A stretch of DNA of 64,000 nt from Morinoia aosen (Eukaryota; Arthropoda; Malacostraca; Amphipoda; Talitridae). The position numbers and the translations under genes are program-made. The DNA is taken from positions 42,574,757 to 42,638,756 of the forward strand of contig CM059560.1 in the NCBI GenBank assembly GCA_030386875.1, written 5' to 3'. The notes beneath the pieces are model-generated. The model made no database searches. It had not been told where the DNA came from and saw only the letters and a program-made list of their open reading frames with translations. This document shows, piece by piece, positions 24,199-38,394 of the stretch; position 1 is the first letter of the stretch; each line of letters starts with the position of its first letter.

Positions 24199-27100
24199 TC
24201 TTTACAGCGTACAAAGGAGTACAGGAGGTATTTCTAGAACGTACAGAGGAGTACAGGAGGTATCTCTAGAACGTACAAAGGAGTACAGGAGGTATCTCTT
24301 CAGCGTACAAAGGAGTACAGGAGGTATCTCTACAGCGTACAAAGGAGTACAGGAAGTATCTCTACAGCGTACAAATGAGTACAGGAGGTATCTCTAGAAC
24401 GTACAAAGGAGTACACGAGGTATCTCTACGGCGTACAAAGGAGTACAGGAGGTATCTCTAGAACGTACAGAGGAGTACAGGAGGTATCTCTAGAACGTAT
24501 AAAGGAGTACAGGAGGTATCTCTAGAACGTACAGAGGAGTACAGGAGGAACCTCTACAGCGCAAAAAGGAGTACAGGAGGTATCTCTAGAACGTACAAAG
24601 GAGTACACAGGATATCTCTACAGCGTACAAAGGAGTACAGGAGGTATCTCTAGAACGTACAGAGGAGTACAGGAGGTATCTCTAGAACGTACAAAGGAGT
24701 AAAGGAGGTATCTCTAGAACGTACAAAGGAGTACAGAAGGTATCTCTAGAACGTACGAAAGAGTACAGGAGGTATCTCTAGAACGTAGAAAGGAGTACAG
24801 GAGGTATCTCTAGAACGTACAAAGGAGTACAGGAGGTATCTCTACAGCGCATAAAGGAGTACAGGAGGTATCTCTACAGCGCACAAAGGAGTACAGGAGG
24901 TATCTCTAGAACGTACAAAGGAGTACACGAGGTATCTCTACAGCGTACAAAGGAGTACAGGAGGTATCTCTAGAACGTACAGAGGAGTACAGGAGGTATC
25001 TCTAGAACGTACAAAGGAGTACAGAAGGTATCTCTCGAACGTACAGAGGAGTACAGGAGGTACCTCTACAGCGCACAAAGGAGTACAGGAGGTATCTCTA
25101 GAACGTACAGAGGAGTACAGGAGGTATCTCTAGAACGTACAAAGAAGTACACGAGGTATCTCTACAGCGTACAAAGGAGTACAGGAGGTATCTCTAGAAC
25201 GTGCAGAGGAGTACAGGAGGTATCTCTAGAACGTACAATGGAGAACAGGAGGTGTCTCTAGAACGTACAAAGGAGTACAGGAGGTACCTTTACAGCGTAC
25301 TAAGGAGTACAGGAGGTATCTCTACAGCGTACAAATGAGTACAGGAGGTATCTCTAGAACGTTCAAAGGAGTTCAGGAGGTATCTCTACAGCGTACAAAG
25401 GAGTACAGGAGGTATCTCTACAGCGTACAAAAGAGTACAGGAGGTATCTCTAGAACGTACATAGGAGTACAGGAGGTATCTTTACAGCGCACAAAGGAGT
25501 ACAGGAGGTATCTCTACAGCGCACAAAGGAGTACAGGAGGTATCTCTACAGCGCACAAAGGAGTACACGAGGTATCTCTACAGCGTACAAAGGAGTACAG
25601 GAGGTATCTCTAGAACGTACAGAGGAGTACAGGAGGTATCTCTAGAACGTACAAAGGAGTACAGGAGGTATCTCTAGAACGTACAGAGGAGTACAGGAGG
25701 TACCTCTACAGCGCACAAAGGAGTACAGGAGGTATCTCTAGAACGTACAGAGGAGTACAGGAGGTATCTCTAGAACGTACAAAGGAGTACACGAGGTATC
25801 TCTACAGAGTACAAAGGAGTACAGGAGGTATCTCTAGAACGTATAGAGGAGTACAGGAGGTATCTCTAGAACGTACAAAGGAGTACAGGAGGTATCTCTA
25901 GAACGTACAAAGGAGTACAGGAGGTACCTCTACAGCGTACAAAGGAGTACAGGAGGTATCTCTACAGCGTACAAATGAGTACAGGAGGTATTTCTAGAAC
26001 GTTCAAAGGAGTACATGAGGTATCTTTACAGCGTACAAAGGAGTACAGGAGGTATCTCTACAGCGAACAAAGGAGTCCAGGAGGTATCTCTAGAACGTAC
26101 AAAGAAGTACAGGAGGTATCTCTACAGCGCACAAAGGAGTACATGAGGTATCTCTATAGCGCACAAAGGAGTACAGGAGGTATCTCTACAGCGTACAAAG
26201 GAGTACACGAGGTATCTCATCAGCGTACAAAGGAGTACAGGAGGTATCTCTAGAACGTACAGAGGAGTACAGGAGGTATCTCTAGAACGTACAAAGGAGT
26301 ACAGGAGGTATCTCTAGAACGTACAGAAGAGTACAGGAGGTACCTCTACAGCGCACAAAGTAGTACAGGAGGTATCTCTAGAACGTACAAAGGAGTACAC
26401 GAGGTATCTCTACAGCGTACAAAGGAGTAGAGGAGGTATCTCTAGAACGTACAGAGGAGTACAGGAGGTATCTCTAGAACATGCAGAGGAGTACACGAGG
26501 TATCTCTACAGCGTACAAAGGAGTACAGGAGGTATCTCTAGAACGTACAGAGGAGTACAGGAGGTATCTCTACAGCGTACAAAGGAATACAAGAGGTATC
26601 TCTAGAACGTACAAAGGAGTACAGGAGGTATCTCTACAGCGTTCAAAGGAGTACAGGAGGTATCTCTACAGCGTACAAAAGAGTACAGGAGGTATCTCTA
26701 GAACGTACAAAGGAGTAGAGGAGGTATCTCTACAGCGCACAAAGGAGTACATGAGGTATTTCTACAGCGTACAAAGGAGTACAGGAGGTATCTCTACAGC
26801 GTACAAAGGAGTTCAGGAGGTATCTCTAGAACGTACAGAGGAGTACAGGAGGTATATCTACAGCGCACAAAGGAGTACAGGAAGTATCTCCACAGCACAC
26901 AAAGGAGTACACGAGGTATCTTTACAGCGTACAAAGGAGTACAGGAGGTATCTCTAGAACGTACAGAGGAGTACAGGAGGTATCTCTAGAACGTACAAAG
27001 GAGTACAGGAGGTATCTCTAGAACGTACGAAGGAGTACAGGAGGTATCTCTGGAACGTACAGAGGAGTACAGGAGGTATCTCTACAGCGTACGAAGGAGT

Positions 27101-28038
27101 ACAGGAGGTATCTCTACAGCGCACAATGGAGTACAGGAGGTATCTCTACAGCGCACAAAGGAGTTCAGGAGGTATCTCTAGAACGTACAAAGGAGAACAC
27201 GAGGTATCTCTACAGCGTACAAAGGAGAACAGGAGGTATCTCTAGAACGTACAGAGGAGTACAGGAGGTATCTCTAGAACGTACAAAGGAGTACAGGAGG
27301 TATCTCTAAAACGTACAGAGGAGTACAGGAGGTACCTCTACAGCGCACAAAGGAGTACAGGAGGTATCTCTGCAGCGTACAAAGGAGTACAGGAGGTATC
27401 TCTACAGCGTACAAAGGAGGACAGGAGGTATCTCTAGAACGTACAAAGGAGTACAGGAGGTATCTCTACAGCGCTCAAAGGAGTACAGGAGGTATCTCTA
27501 GAACGTACAAAGGAGTACAGGAGGTATCTCTACAGAGTACAAAGGAGTACAGGAGGTATCTCTAGAACGTACAAAGGAGTACAGGAGGTATCTCTAGAAC
27601 GTACAAAGGAGTATAGGAGGTATCTCTAGAACGTACAAAGGAGTACAGGAGGTATCTCTACAGCGCACAAAGGAGTACAGGAGGTATTTCTACAGCGCAC
27701 AGAGGAGTACAGGAGGTATCTCTAGAACGTACAAAGGAGTACACGAGGTATCTCTACAGCGTACAAAGGAGTACAGGAGGTATCTCTAGAACGTACAAAG
27801 GAGTACACGAGGCATCTCTATAGCGTACAAAGGAGCACAGGAGGTATCTCTAGAACGTACAAAGGAGTACACGAGGTATCTATTGAGCGTACAAAGGAGT
27901 ACAGGAGGTATCTCTAGAACGTACAGAGGAGTACAGGAGGTACCTCTACAGCGCACAAAGGAGTACAGGAGGTATCTCTACAGCACACAAAGGAGTACAG
28001 GAGGTATCTCTAGAACGTACAAAGGAGTACACGAGGTA
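24199..28038 (+). repeat. 3,840-bp higher-order unit, copy 1 (120 monomers)
   Basis: The TCTTTACAGCG monomer at 24199 recurs exactly 3,840 bp later at 28039. Comparing 24,181-26,040 with 28,021-29,880 line by line shows only four base differences (near 24,726, 25,782, 25,996 and 26,038), so this pair is among the least diverged in the window. Key landmarks are GTACAAATGAG, CTACGGCG, GTATAAAGG and the TTCTAGAACGTTC variant at 25,992. Confidence 0.9.
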
Positions 28039-30822
28039 TCTTTACAGCGTACAAAGGAGTACAGGAGGTATTTCTAGAACGTACAGAGGAGTACAGGAGG
28101 TATCTCTAGAACGTACAAAGGAGTACAGGAGGTATCTCTTCAGCGTACAAAGGAGTACAGGAGGTATCTCTACAGCGTACAAAGGAGTACAGGAAGTATC
28201 TCTACAGCGTACAAATGAGTACAGGAGGTATCTCTAGAACGTACAAAGGAGTACACGAGGTATCTCTACGGCGTACAAAGGAGTACAGGAGGTATCTCTA
28301 GAACGTACAGAGGAGTACAGGAGGTATCTCTAGAACGTATAAAGGAGTACAGGAGGTATCTCTAGAACGTACAGAGGAGTACAGGAGGAACCTCTACAGC
28401 GCAAAAAGGAGTACAGGAGGTATCTCTAGAACGTACAAAGGAGTACACAGGATATCTCTACAGCGTACAAAGGAGTACAGGAGGTATCTCTAGAACGTAC
28501 AGAGGAGTACAGGAGGTATCTCTAGAACGTACAAAGGAGTAAAGGAGGTATCTCTAGAACGTACAGAGGAGTACAGAAGGTATCTCTAGAACGTACGAAA
28601 GAGTACAGGAGGTATCTCTAGAACGTAGAAAGGAGTACAGGAGGTATCTCTAGAACGTACAAAGGAGTACAGGAGGTATCTCTACAGCGCATAAAGGAGT
28701 ACAGGAGGTATCTCTACAGCGCACAAAGGAGTACAGGAGGTATCTCTAGAACGTACAAAGGAGTACACGAGGTATCTCTACAGCGTACAAAGGAGTACAG
28801 GAGGTATCTCTAGAACGTACAGAGGAGTACAGGAGGTATCTCTAGAACGTACAAAGGAGTACAGAAGGTATCTCTCGAACGTACAGAGGAGTACAGGAGG
28901 TACCTCTACAGCGCACAAAGGAGTACAGGAGGTATCTCTAGAACGTACAGAGGAGTACAGGAGGTATCTCTAGAACGTACAAAGAAGTACACGAGGTATC
29001 TCTACAGCGTACAAAGGAGTACAGGAGGTATCTCTAGAACGTGCAGAGGAGTACAGGAGGTATCTCTAGAACGTACAATGGAGAACAGGAGGTGTCTCTA
29101 GAACGTACAAAGGAGTACAGGAGGTACCTTTACAGCGTACTAAGGAGTACAGGAGGTATCTCTACAGCGTACAAATGAGTACAGGAGGTATCTCTAGAAC
29201 GTTCAAAGGAGTTCAGGAGGTATCTCTACAGCGTACAAAGGAGTACAGGAGGTATCTCTACAGCGTACAAAAGAGTACAGGAGGTATCTCTAGAACGTAC
29301 ATAGGAGTACAGGAGGTATCTTTACAGCGCACAAAGGAGTACAGGAGGTATCTCTACAGCGCACAAAGGAGTACAGGAGGTATCTCTACAGCGCACAAAG
29401 GAGTACACGAGGTATCTCTACAGCGTACAAAGGAGTACAGGAGGTATCTCTAGAACGTACAGAGGAGTACAGGAGGTATCTCTAGAACGTACAAAGGAGT
29501 ACAGGAGGTATCTCTAGAACGTACAGAGGAGTACAGGAGGTACCTCTACAGCGCACAAAGGAGTACAGGAGGTATCTCTAGAACGTACAGAGGAGTACAG
29601 GAGGTATCTCTAGAACGTACATAGGAGTACACGAGGTATCTCTACAGAGTACAAAGGAGTACAGGAGGTATCTCTAGAACGTATAGAGGAGTACAGGAGG
29701 TATCTCTAGAACGTACAAAGGAGTACAGGAGGTATCTCTAGAACGTACAAAGGAGTACAGGAGGTACCTCTACAGCGTACAAAGGAGTACAGGAGGTATC
29801 TCTACAGCGTACAAATGAGTACAGGAGGTATTTCTAGAACGTTCAAAGGAGTACAGGAGGTATCTTTACAGCGTACGAAGGAGTACAGGAGGTATCTCTA
29901 CAGCGCACAATGGAGTACAGGAGGTATCTCTACAGCGCACAAAGGAGTTCAGGAGGTATCTCTAGAACGTACAAAGGAGAACACGAGGTATCTCTACAGC
30001 GTACAAAGGAGAACAGGAGGTATCTCTAGAACGTACAGAGGAGTACAGGAGGTATCTCTAGAACGTACAAAGGAGTACAGGAGGTATCTCTAAAACGTAC
30101 AGAGGAGTACAGGAGGTACCTCTACAGCGCACAAAGGAGTACAGGAGGTATCTCTGCAGCGTACAAAGGAGTACAGCAGGTATCTCTACAGCGTACAAAG
30201 GAGGACAGGAGGTATCTCTAGAACGTACAAAGGAGTACAGGAGGTATCTCTACAGCGCTCAAAGGAGTACAGGAGGTATCTCTAGAACGTACAAAGGAGT
30301 ACAGGAGGTATCTCTACAGAGTACAAAGGAGTACAGGAGGTATCTCTAGAACGTACAAAGGAGTACAGGAGGTATCTCTAGAACGTACAAAGGAGTATAG
30401 GAGGTATCTCTAGAACGTACAAAGGAGTACAGGAGGTATCTCTACAGCGCACAAAGGAGTACAGGAGGTATTTCTACAGCGCACAGAGGAGTACAGGAGG
30501 TATCTCTAGAACGTACAAAGGAGTACACGAGGTATCTCTACAGCGTACAAAGGAGTACAGGAGGTATCTCTAGAACGTACAAAGGAGTACACGAGGCATC
30601 TCTATAGCGTACAAAGGAGCACAGGAGGTATCTCTAGAACGTACAAAGGAGTACACGAGGTATCTATTGAGCGTACAAAGGAGTACAGGAGGTATCTCTA
30701 GAACGTACAGAGGAGTACAGGAGGTACCTCTACAGCGCACAAAGGAGTACAGGAGGTATCTCTACAGCACACAAAGGAGTACAGGAGGTATCTCTAGAAC
30801 GTACAAAGGAGTACACGAGGTA
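28039..30822 (+). repeat. 3,840-bp unit, copy 2, with a 1,056-bp internal deletion
   Basis: It is 2,784 bp (87 monomers) long. It follows copy 1 to about 29,870-29,905, then continues with sequence matching about 27,093 onward (offset 2,784). The 33 monomers equivalent to about 26,037-27,092 are absent. The junction keeps the 32-bp phase. Copies 1 and 3 both contain the missing part, so a deletion here is the simplest reading. Confidence 0.87.
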
Positions 30823-33800
30823 TCTTTACAGCGTACAAAGGAGTACAGGAGGTATTTCTAGAACGTACAGAGGAGTACAGGAGGTATCTCTAGAACGTAC
30901 AAAGGAGTACAGGAGGTATCTCTTCAGCGTACAAAGGAGTACAGGAGGTATCTCTACAGCGTACAAAGGAGTACAGGAAGTATCTCTACAGCGTACAAAT
31001 GAGTACAGGAGGTATCTCTAGAACGTACAAAGGAGTACACGAGGTATCTCTACGGCGTACAAAGGAGTACAGGAGGTATCTCTAGAACGTACAGAGGAGT
31101 ACAGGAGGTATCTCTAGAACGTATAAAGGAGTACAGGAGGTATCTCTAGAACGTACAGAGGAGTACAGGAGGAACCTCTACAGCGCAAAAAGGAGTACAG
31201 GAGGTATCTCTAGAACGTACAAAGGAGTACACAGGATATCTCTACAGCGTACAAAGGAGTACAGGAGGTATCTCTAGAACGTACAGAGGAGTACAGGAGG
31301 TATCTCTAGAACGTACAAAGGAGTAAAGGAGGTATCTCTAGAACGTACAAAGGAGTACAGAAGGTATCTCTAGAACGTACGAAAGAGTACAGGAGGTATC
31401 TCTAGAACGTAGAAAGGAGTACAGGAGGTATCTCTAGAACGTACAAAGGAGTACAGGAGGTATCTCTACAGCGCATAAAGGAGTACAGGAGGTATCTCTA
31501 CAGCGCACAAAGGAGTACAGGAGGTATCTCTAGAACGTACAAAGGAGTACACGAGGTATCTCTACAGCGTACAAAGGAGTACAGGAGGTATCTCTAGAAC
31601 GTACAGAGGAGTACAGGAGGTATCTCTAGAACGTACAAAGGAGTACAGAAGGTATCTCTCGAACGTACAGAGGAGTACAGGAGGTACCTCTACAGCGCAC
31701 AAAGGAGTACAGGAGGTATCTCTAGAACGTACAGAGGAGTACAGGAGGTATCTCTAGAACGTACAAAGAAGTACACGAGGTATCTCTACAGCGTACAAAG
31801 GAGTACAGGAGGTATCTCTAGAACGTGCAGAGGAGTACAGGAGGTATCTCTAGAACGTACAATGGAGAACAGGAGGTGTCTCTAGAACGTACAAAGGAGT
31901 ACAGGAGGTACCTTTACAGCGTACTAAGGAGTACAGGAGGTATCTCTACAGCGTACAAATGAGTACAGGAGGTATCTCTAGAACGTTCAAAGGAGTTCAG
32001 GAGGTATCTCTACAGCGTACAAAGGAGTACAGGAGGTATCTCTACAGCGTACAAAAGAGTACAGGAGGTATCTCTAGAACGTACATAGGAGTACAGGAGG
32101 TATCTTTACAGCGCACAAAGGAGTACAGGAGGTATCTCTACAGCGCACAAAGGAGTACAGGAGGTATCTCTACAGCGCACAAAGGAGTACACGAGGTATC
32201 TCTACAGCGTACAAAGAAGTACAGGAGGTATCTCTAGAACGTACAGAGGAGTACAGGAGGTATCTCTAGAACGTACAAAGGAGTACAGGAGGTATCTCTA
32301 GAACGTACAGAGGAGTACAGGAGGTACCTCTACAGCGCACAAAGGAGTACAGGAGGTATCTCTAGAACGTACAGAGGAGTACAGGAGGTATCTCTAGAAC
32401 GTACATAGGAGTACACGAGGTATCTCTACAGAGTACAAAGGAGTACAGGAGGTATCTCTAGAACGTATAGAGGAGTACAGGAGGTATCTCTAGAACGTAC
32501 AAAGGAGTACAGGAGGTATCTCTAGAACGTACAAAGGAGTACAGGAGGTACCTCTACAGCGTACAAAGGAGTACAGGAGGTATCTCTACAGCGTACAAAT
32601 GAGTACAGGAGGTATTTCTAGAACGTTCAAAGGAGTACAGGAGGTATCTTTACAGCGTACAAAGGAGTACAGGAGGTATCTCTACAGCGAACAAAGGAGT
32701 CCAGGAGGTATCTCTAGAACGTACAAAGAAGTACAGGAGGTATCTCTACAGCGCACAAAGGAGTACATGAGGTATCTCTATAGCGCACAAAGGAGTACAG
32801 GAGGTATCTCTACAGCGTACAAAGGAGTACACGAGGTATCTCTTCAGCGTACAAAGGAGTACAGGAGGTATCTCTAGAACGTACAGAGGAGTACAGGAGG
32901 TATCTCTAGAACGTACAAAGGAGTACAGGAGGTATCTCTAGAACGTACAGAAGAGTACAGGAGGTACCTCTACAGCGCACAAAGTAGTACAGGAGGTATC
33001 TCTAGAACGTACAAAGGAGTACACGAGGTATCTCTACAGCGTACAAAGGAGTAGAGGAGGTATCTCTAGAACGTACAGAGGAGTACAGGAGGTATCTCTA
33101 GAACATGCAAAGGAGTACACGAGGTATCTCTACAGCATACAAAGGAGTACAGGAGGTATCTCTAGAACGTACAGAGGAGTACAGGAGGTATCTCTACAGC
33201 GTACAAAGGAATACAAGAGGTATCTCTAGAACGTACAAAGGAGTACAGGAGGTATCTCTACAGCGTTCAAAGGAGTACAGGAGGTATCTCTACAGCGTAC
33301 AAAAGAGTACAGGAGGTATCTCTAGAACGTACAAAGGAGTAGAGGAGGTATCTCTACAGCGCACAAAGGAGTACATGAGGTATTTCTACAGCGTACAAAG
33401 GAGTACAGGAGGTATCTCTACAGCGTACAAAGGAGTTCAGGAGGTATCTCTAGAACGTACAGAGGAGTACAGGAGGTATATCTACAGCGCACAAAGGAGT
33501 ACAGGAAGTATCTCTACAGCACACAAAGGAGTACACGAGGTATCTCTACAGCGTACAAAGGAGTACAGGAGGTATCTCTAGAACGTACAGAGGAGTACAG
33601 GAGGTATCTCTAGAACGTACAAAGGAGTACAGGAGGTATCTCTAGAACGTACAAAGGAGTACAGGAGGTATCTCTAGAACGTACAGAGGAGTACAGGAGG
33701 TATCTCTACAGCGTACGAAGGAGTACAGGAGGTATCTCTACAGCGCACAATGGAGTACAGGAGGTATCTCTACAGCGCACAAAGGAGTTCAGGAGGTATC

Positions 33801-34100
33801 TCTAGAACGTACAAAGGAGAACACGAGGTATCTCTACAGCGTACAAAGGAGAACAGGAGGTATCTCTAGAACGTACAGAGGAGTACAGGAGGTATCTCTA
33901 GAACGTACAAAGGAGTACAGGAGGTATCTCTAAAACGTACAGAGGAGTACAGGAGGTACCTCTACAGCGCACAAAGGAGTACAGGAGGTATCTCTGCAGC
34001 GTACAAAGGAGTACAGGAGGTATCTCTACAGCGCTCAAAGGAGTACAGGAGGTATCTCTAGAACGTACAAAGGAGTACAGGAGGTATCTCTACAGAGTAC
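30823..34100 (+). repeat. 3,840-bp unit, copy 3, truncated on the right
   Basis: Matches copy 2 at offset 2,784 and, through the part missing from copy 2, matches copy 1 at offset 6,624 (26,481 pairs with 33,105). Near 34,020 two monomers (64 bp) equivalent to 27,391-27,454, including the GGAGGACAGG monomer, are absent. At 34,105 the sequence switches to the 12.9-kb type (GGATTTCCGG). Confidence 0.85.
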
Positions 34101-37100
34101 AAAGGATTTCCGGAGGTATCTCTACAGCGTACAAAGGAGTACTGGAGGTATCTCTAGAACGTACAAAGGAGTACGGGAGGTATCTCTAGAGCGTACAAAG
34201 GAGTACAGGAGGTATCTCTAGAACGTACAAAGGAGTACAGGAGGTATCTCTAGAACGTACAAAGGAGTACAGCAAGTATCTCAACAGCGTACAAAGGAGT
34301 ACAGGAGGTATCTCTAGAACATACAAAGGAGTACAGGAGGTATCTCTAGAACGTACAAAGGAGAACAGGAGGTACCTCTACAGTGTACAAAGGAGTACAG
34401 CAGGTATCTCTACAGCGTACAAAGGAGTACAGTAGGTATCTCTAGAACGTACAAAGGAGTACAGGAGGTATCTCTAGAACGTACAAAGGAGTACAGGAGG
34501 TATCTCTAGAACGTACAAAAGAGTAAAGGAGGTATCTCTAGAACGTACAAAGGAGTACAGGAGGTATCTCTAGAACGTACAAAAGAGTACAGGAGGTATA
34601 TCTAGAACGTGCAAAGGAGTACAGGAGCTATCTCAACAGCGTACAAAGGAGTACAAGAGGTATCTCTAGAACGTACAAAGGAGTACAGGAGCTATCTCAA
34701 CAGCGTACAAAGGAGTACAGGAGGTATCTCTACAGCGCACGAAGGAGTACAGGAAGTATCTCTAGAACGTACAATGGAGTACAGGAGGTATCTCTAGAAC
34801 GTACAAAGGTGTAGAGGAAGTATCTCAACAGCGTACAAAGGAGTAGAGAAGGTATCTCTAAAACGTACAAAGGAGTACAGAAGGTATCTCTACAGCGTAC
34901 AAAGGAGTACAGGAAGTATCTCTAGAACGCACAAAGGAGTACAGGAGGTATCTCTAGAACGAACAAAGGAGTACAGGAGGAATCTCTACAGCGTACAAAG
35001 GAGTACATTAGGTATCTCTAAAACTTACAAAGGACTTTTAGAGGTATCTCTAAAACGTATACAGGAGTACAGGATGTATCAATACAGCGTACAAAGGAGT
35101 ACAGGAGGTATCTCTACAGCGTACAAAGGAGTACAGGAGGTATTTCTAGAACGTACAAAGGAGTACAGGAGGTATCCCTACAGCGTACAAAGGAGTTCAG
35201 GAGGTATCTCTACAGCGTACAAAGGAGTACAGGAGGTATCTCTAGAACGTACAGAGGAGTACAGGAGGTATTTCTAGAACGTACAAAGGAGTACAGGAGG
35301 TATCTCTAGAACGTACAGAAGAGTACAGGAGGTACCTCTACAGCGCACAAAGGAGTACAGGAGGTATCTCTAGAACGTACAAAGGAGTACACGAGGTATC
35401 TCTACAGCGTACAAAGTTGTACAGGAGGTATCTCTAGAACGTACAGAGGAGTACAGGAGGTATCTCTAGAACGTACAAAGGAGTACACGAGGTATCTCTA
35501 CAGCGTACAAAGGAGTACAGGAGGTATCTCTAGAACGTACAGAGGAGTACAGGAGGTATCTCTACAGCGTACAAAGGAATACAGGAGGTATCTCTAGAAC
35601 GTACAAAGGAGTACAGGAGGTATCTCTACAGCGTTCAAAGGAGTACAGGAGGTATCTCTACAGCGTACAAAGGAGTACAGAAGGTATCTCTAGAACGTAC
35701 AAAGGAGTAGAGGAGGTATCTCTACAGCGCACAAAGGAGTACAGGAGGTATCTCTACAGCGCACAAAGGAGTACAGGAGGTATCTCTACAGCGTACAAAG
35801 GAGTTCAGGAGGTATCTCTAGAACGTACAAAGGAGTACAGGAGGTATCTCTACAGCGCACAAAGGAGTACAGGAAGTATCTCTACAGCACACAAAGTAGT
35901 ACACGAGGTATCTCTACAGCATACAAAGGAGTACAGGAGGTATCTCTAGAACGTACAGAGGAGTACAGAAGGTATCTCCAGAACGTACAAAGGAGTAAAG
36001 GAGGTATCTCTAGAACGTACAGAGGAGTACAGGAGGTACCTCTACAGCGCACAAAGGAGTACAGGAGGTATCTCTAGAACGTACAAAGGAGTACACGAGG
36101 TATCTCTACAGCGCACAAAGGAGTACAGGAGGTATCTCTAGAACGTACAGAGGAGTACAGGAGGTATCTCTAGAAAGTACAAAGGAGTACACGAGGTATC
36201 TCTACAGCGTACATAGGAGTACAGGAGGTATCTCTAGAACGTACAAAGGAGTACAGGAGGTATCTCTAGAACGTACAAAGGAGTACAGGAGGTATCTCTA
36301 GAACGTACAAAGGAGTACAGGAGGTATCTCTACAGCGCACAAAGGAGTACAGGAGGTATCTCTACAGCGCACAAAGGAGTACAGGAGGTATCTCTAGAAC
36401 GTACAGACGAGTACAGGAGGTATCTCTAGAACGTAAAAAGGAGTACAGGAGGTATCTCTAGAACGTACAAAGGAGTACAGGAGGTATCTCTAGAACGTAC
36501 AAAGGAGTACAGGAGGTATCTCTATAACGTAAAAAGGAGTACAGGAGGTATCTCTACAGCGCACAAAGGAGTAGAGGAGGTATCTCTACAGCGCACAAAA
36601 GAGTACAGGAGGTATCTCTTGAACGTACAGAGGAGTACAGGAGGTATCTCTAGAACGTACAAAGGAGTACACGAGGTATCTCTACGGCGTACAAAGGAGT
36701 ACAGGAGGTATCTCTAGAACGTACAAAGGAGTACACGAGGTATCTCTACAGCGTACAAATGAGTACAGGAGGTATCTCTAGAACGTACAAAGGAGTACAC
36801 GAGGTATCTCTACGGCGTTCAAAGGAGTACAGGAGGTATCTCTAGAACGTACAGAGGAGTACAGGAGGTATCTCTAGAACGTACAGAGGAGTACAGGAGG
36901 TGTCTCTAGAACGTACAAAGGAGTACAGGAGGTACCTCTACAGCGTACTAAGGAGTACAGGAGGTATCTCTACAGCGTACAAATGAGTACAGGAGGTATC
37001 TCTAGAACGTTCAAAGGAGTACAGAAGGTATCTCTACAGCGTACAAAGGAGTACCGGAGGTATCTCTACAGCGTACAAAGGAGTACAGGAGGTATCTCTA

Positions 37101-38394
37101 GAACGTACATAGGAGTACAGGAGGTATCTTTACAGCGCACAAAGGAGAACAGGAGGTATCTCTACAGCGCACAAAGGAGTACAGGAGGTATCTCTACAGC
37201 GCACAAAGGAGTACACGAGGTATCTCTACAGCGTACAAAGGAGTACAGGAGGTATCTCTAGAACGTACAGAGGAGTACAGGAGGTATCTCTAGAACGTAC
37301 AAAGGAGTACAGGAGGTATCTCTAGAACGTACAGAGGAGTATAGGAGGTACCTCTACAGCGCACATAGGAGTACAGGAGGTATCTCTAAAACGTACAGAG
37401 GAGTACAGGAGGTATCTCTAGAACGTACAAAGGAGTACACGAGGTATCTCTACAGAGTACAAAGGAGTACAGGAGGTATCTCTAGAACGTATATAGGAGT
37501 ACAGGAGGTATCTCTAGAACGTACAAAGGAGTACAGGAGGTATCTCTAGAACGTACAAAGGAGTACAGGAGGTACCTCTACAGCGTACAAAGGAGTACAG
37601 GAGGTATCTCAACAGCGTACAAATGAGTACAGGAGGTATTTCTAGAACGTTCAAAGGAGTACAGGAGGTATCTTTACAGCGTACAAAGGAGTACAGGAGG
37701 TATCTCTACAGCGAACAAAGGAGTCCAGGAGGTATCTCTAGAACGTACAAAGGAGTACAGGAGGTATCTCTACAGCGCACAAAGGAGTACATGAGGTATC
37801 TCTACAGCGCACAAAGGAGTACAGGAGGTATCTCTACAGCGCACAAAGGAGTACACGAGGTATCTCTTCAGCGTACAAAGGAGTACAGGAGGTATCTCTA
37901 GAACGTACAGAGGAGTACAGGAGGTATCTCTAGAACGTACAAAGGAGTACAGGAGGTATCTCTAGAACGTACAGAAGAGTACAAGAGGCACCTCTACAGC
38001 GCACAAAGTAGTACAGGAGGTATCTCTAGAACGTACAAAGGAGTACACGAGGTATCTCTACAGCGTACAAAGGAGTACAGGAGGTATCTCTAGAACGTAC
38101 AGAGGAGTAAAGGAGGTATCTCTAGAACGTGCAAAGGAGTACACGAGGTATCTCTACAGCGTACAAAGGAGTACAGGAGGTATCTCTAGAACGTACAGAG
38201 GAGTACAGGAGGTATCTCTACAGCGTACAAAGGAATACAAGAGGTATCTCTAGAACGTACAAAGGAGTACAGGAGGTATCTCTATAGCGTTCAAAGGAGT
38301 ACAGGAGGTATCTCTACAGCGTACAAAGGAGAACAGGAGGTATCTCTAGAACGTACAAAGGAGTAGAGGAGGTATCTCTACAGCGCACAAAGGA
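34100..38394 (+). repeat. Copy of 12,886-17,180
   Basis: Runs at a constant offset of 21,214 bp from its partner with scattered single-base changes. The same segment exists a third time inside 45,234-49,528 (11,134 bp further on). It starts where copy 3 of the 3.84-kb unit ends, so the junction at about 34,100 is a hybrid of two higher-order types. Confidence 0.85.
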
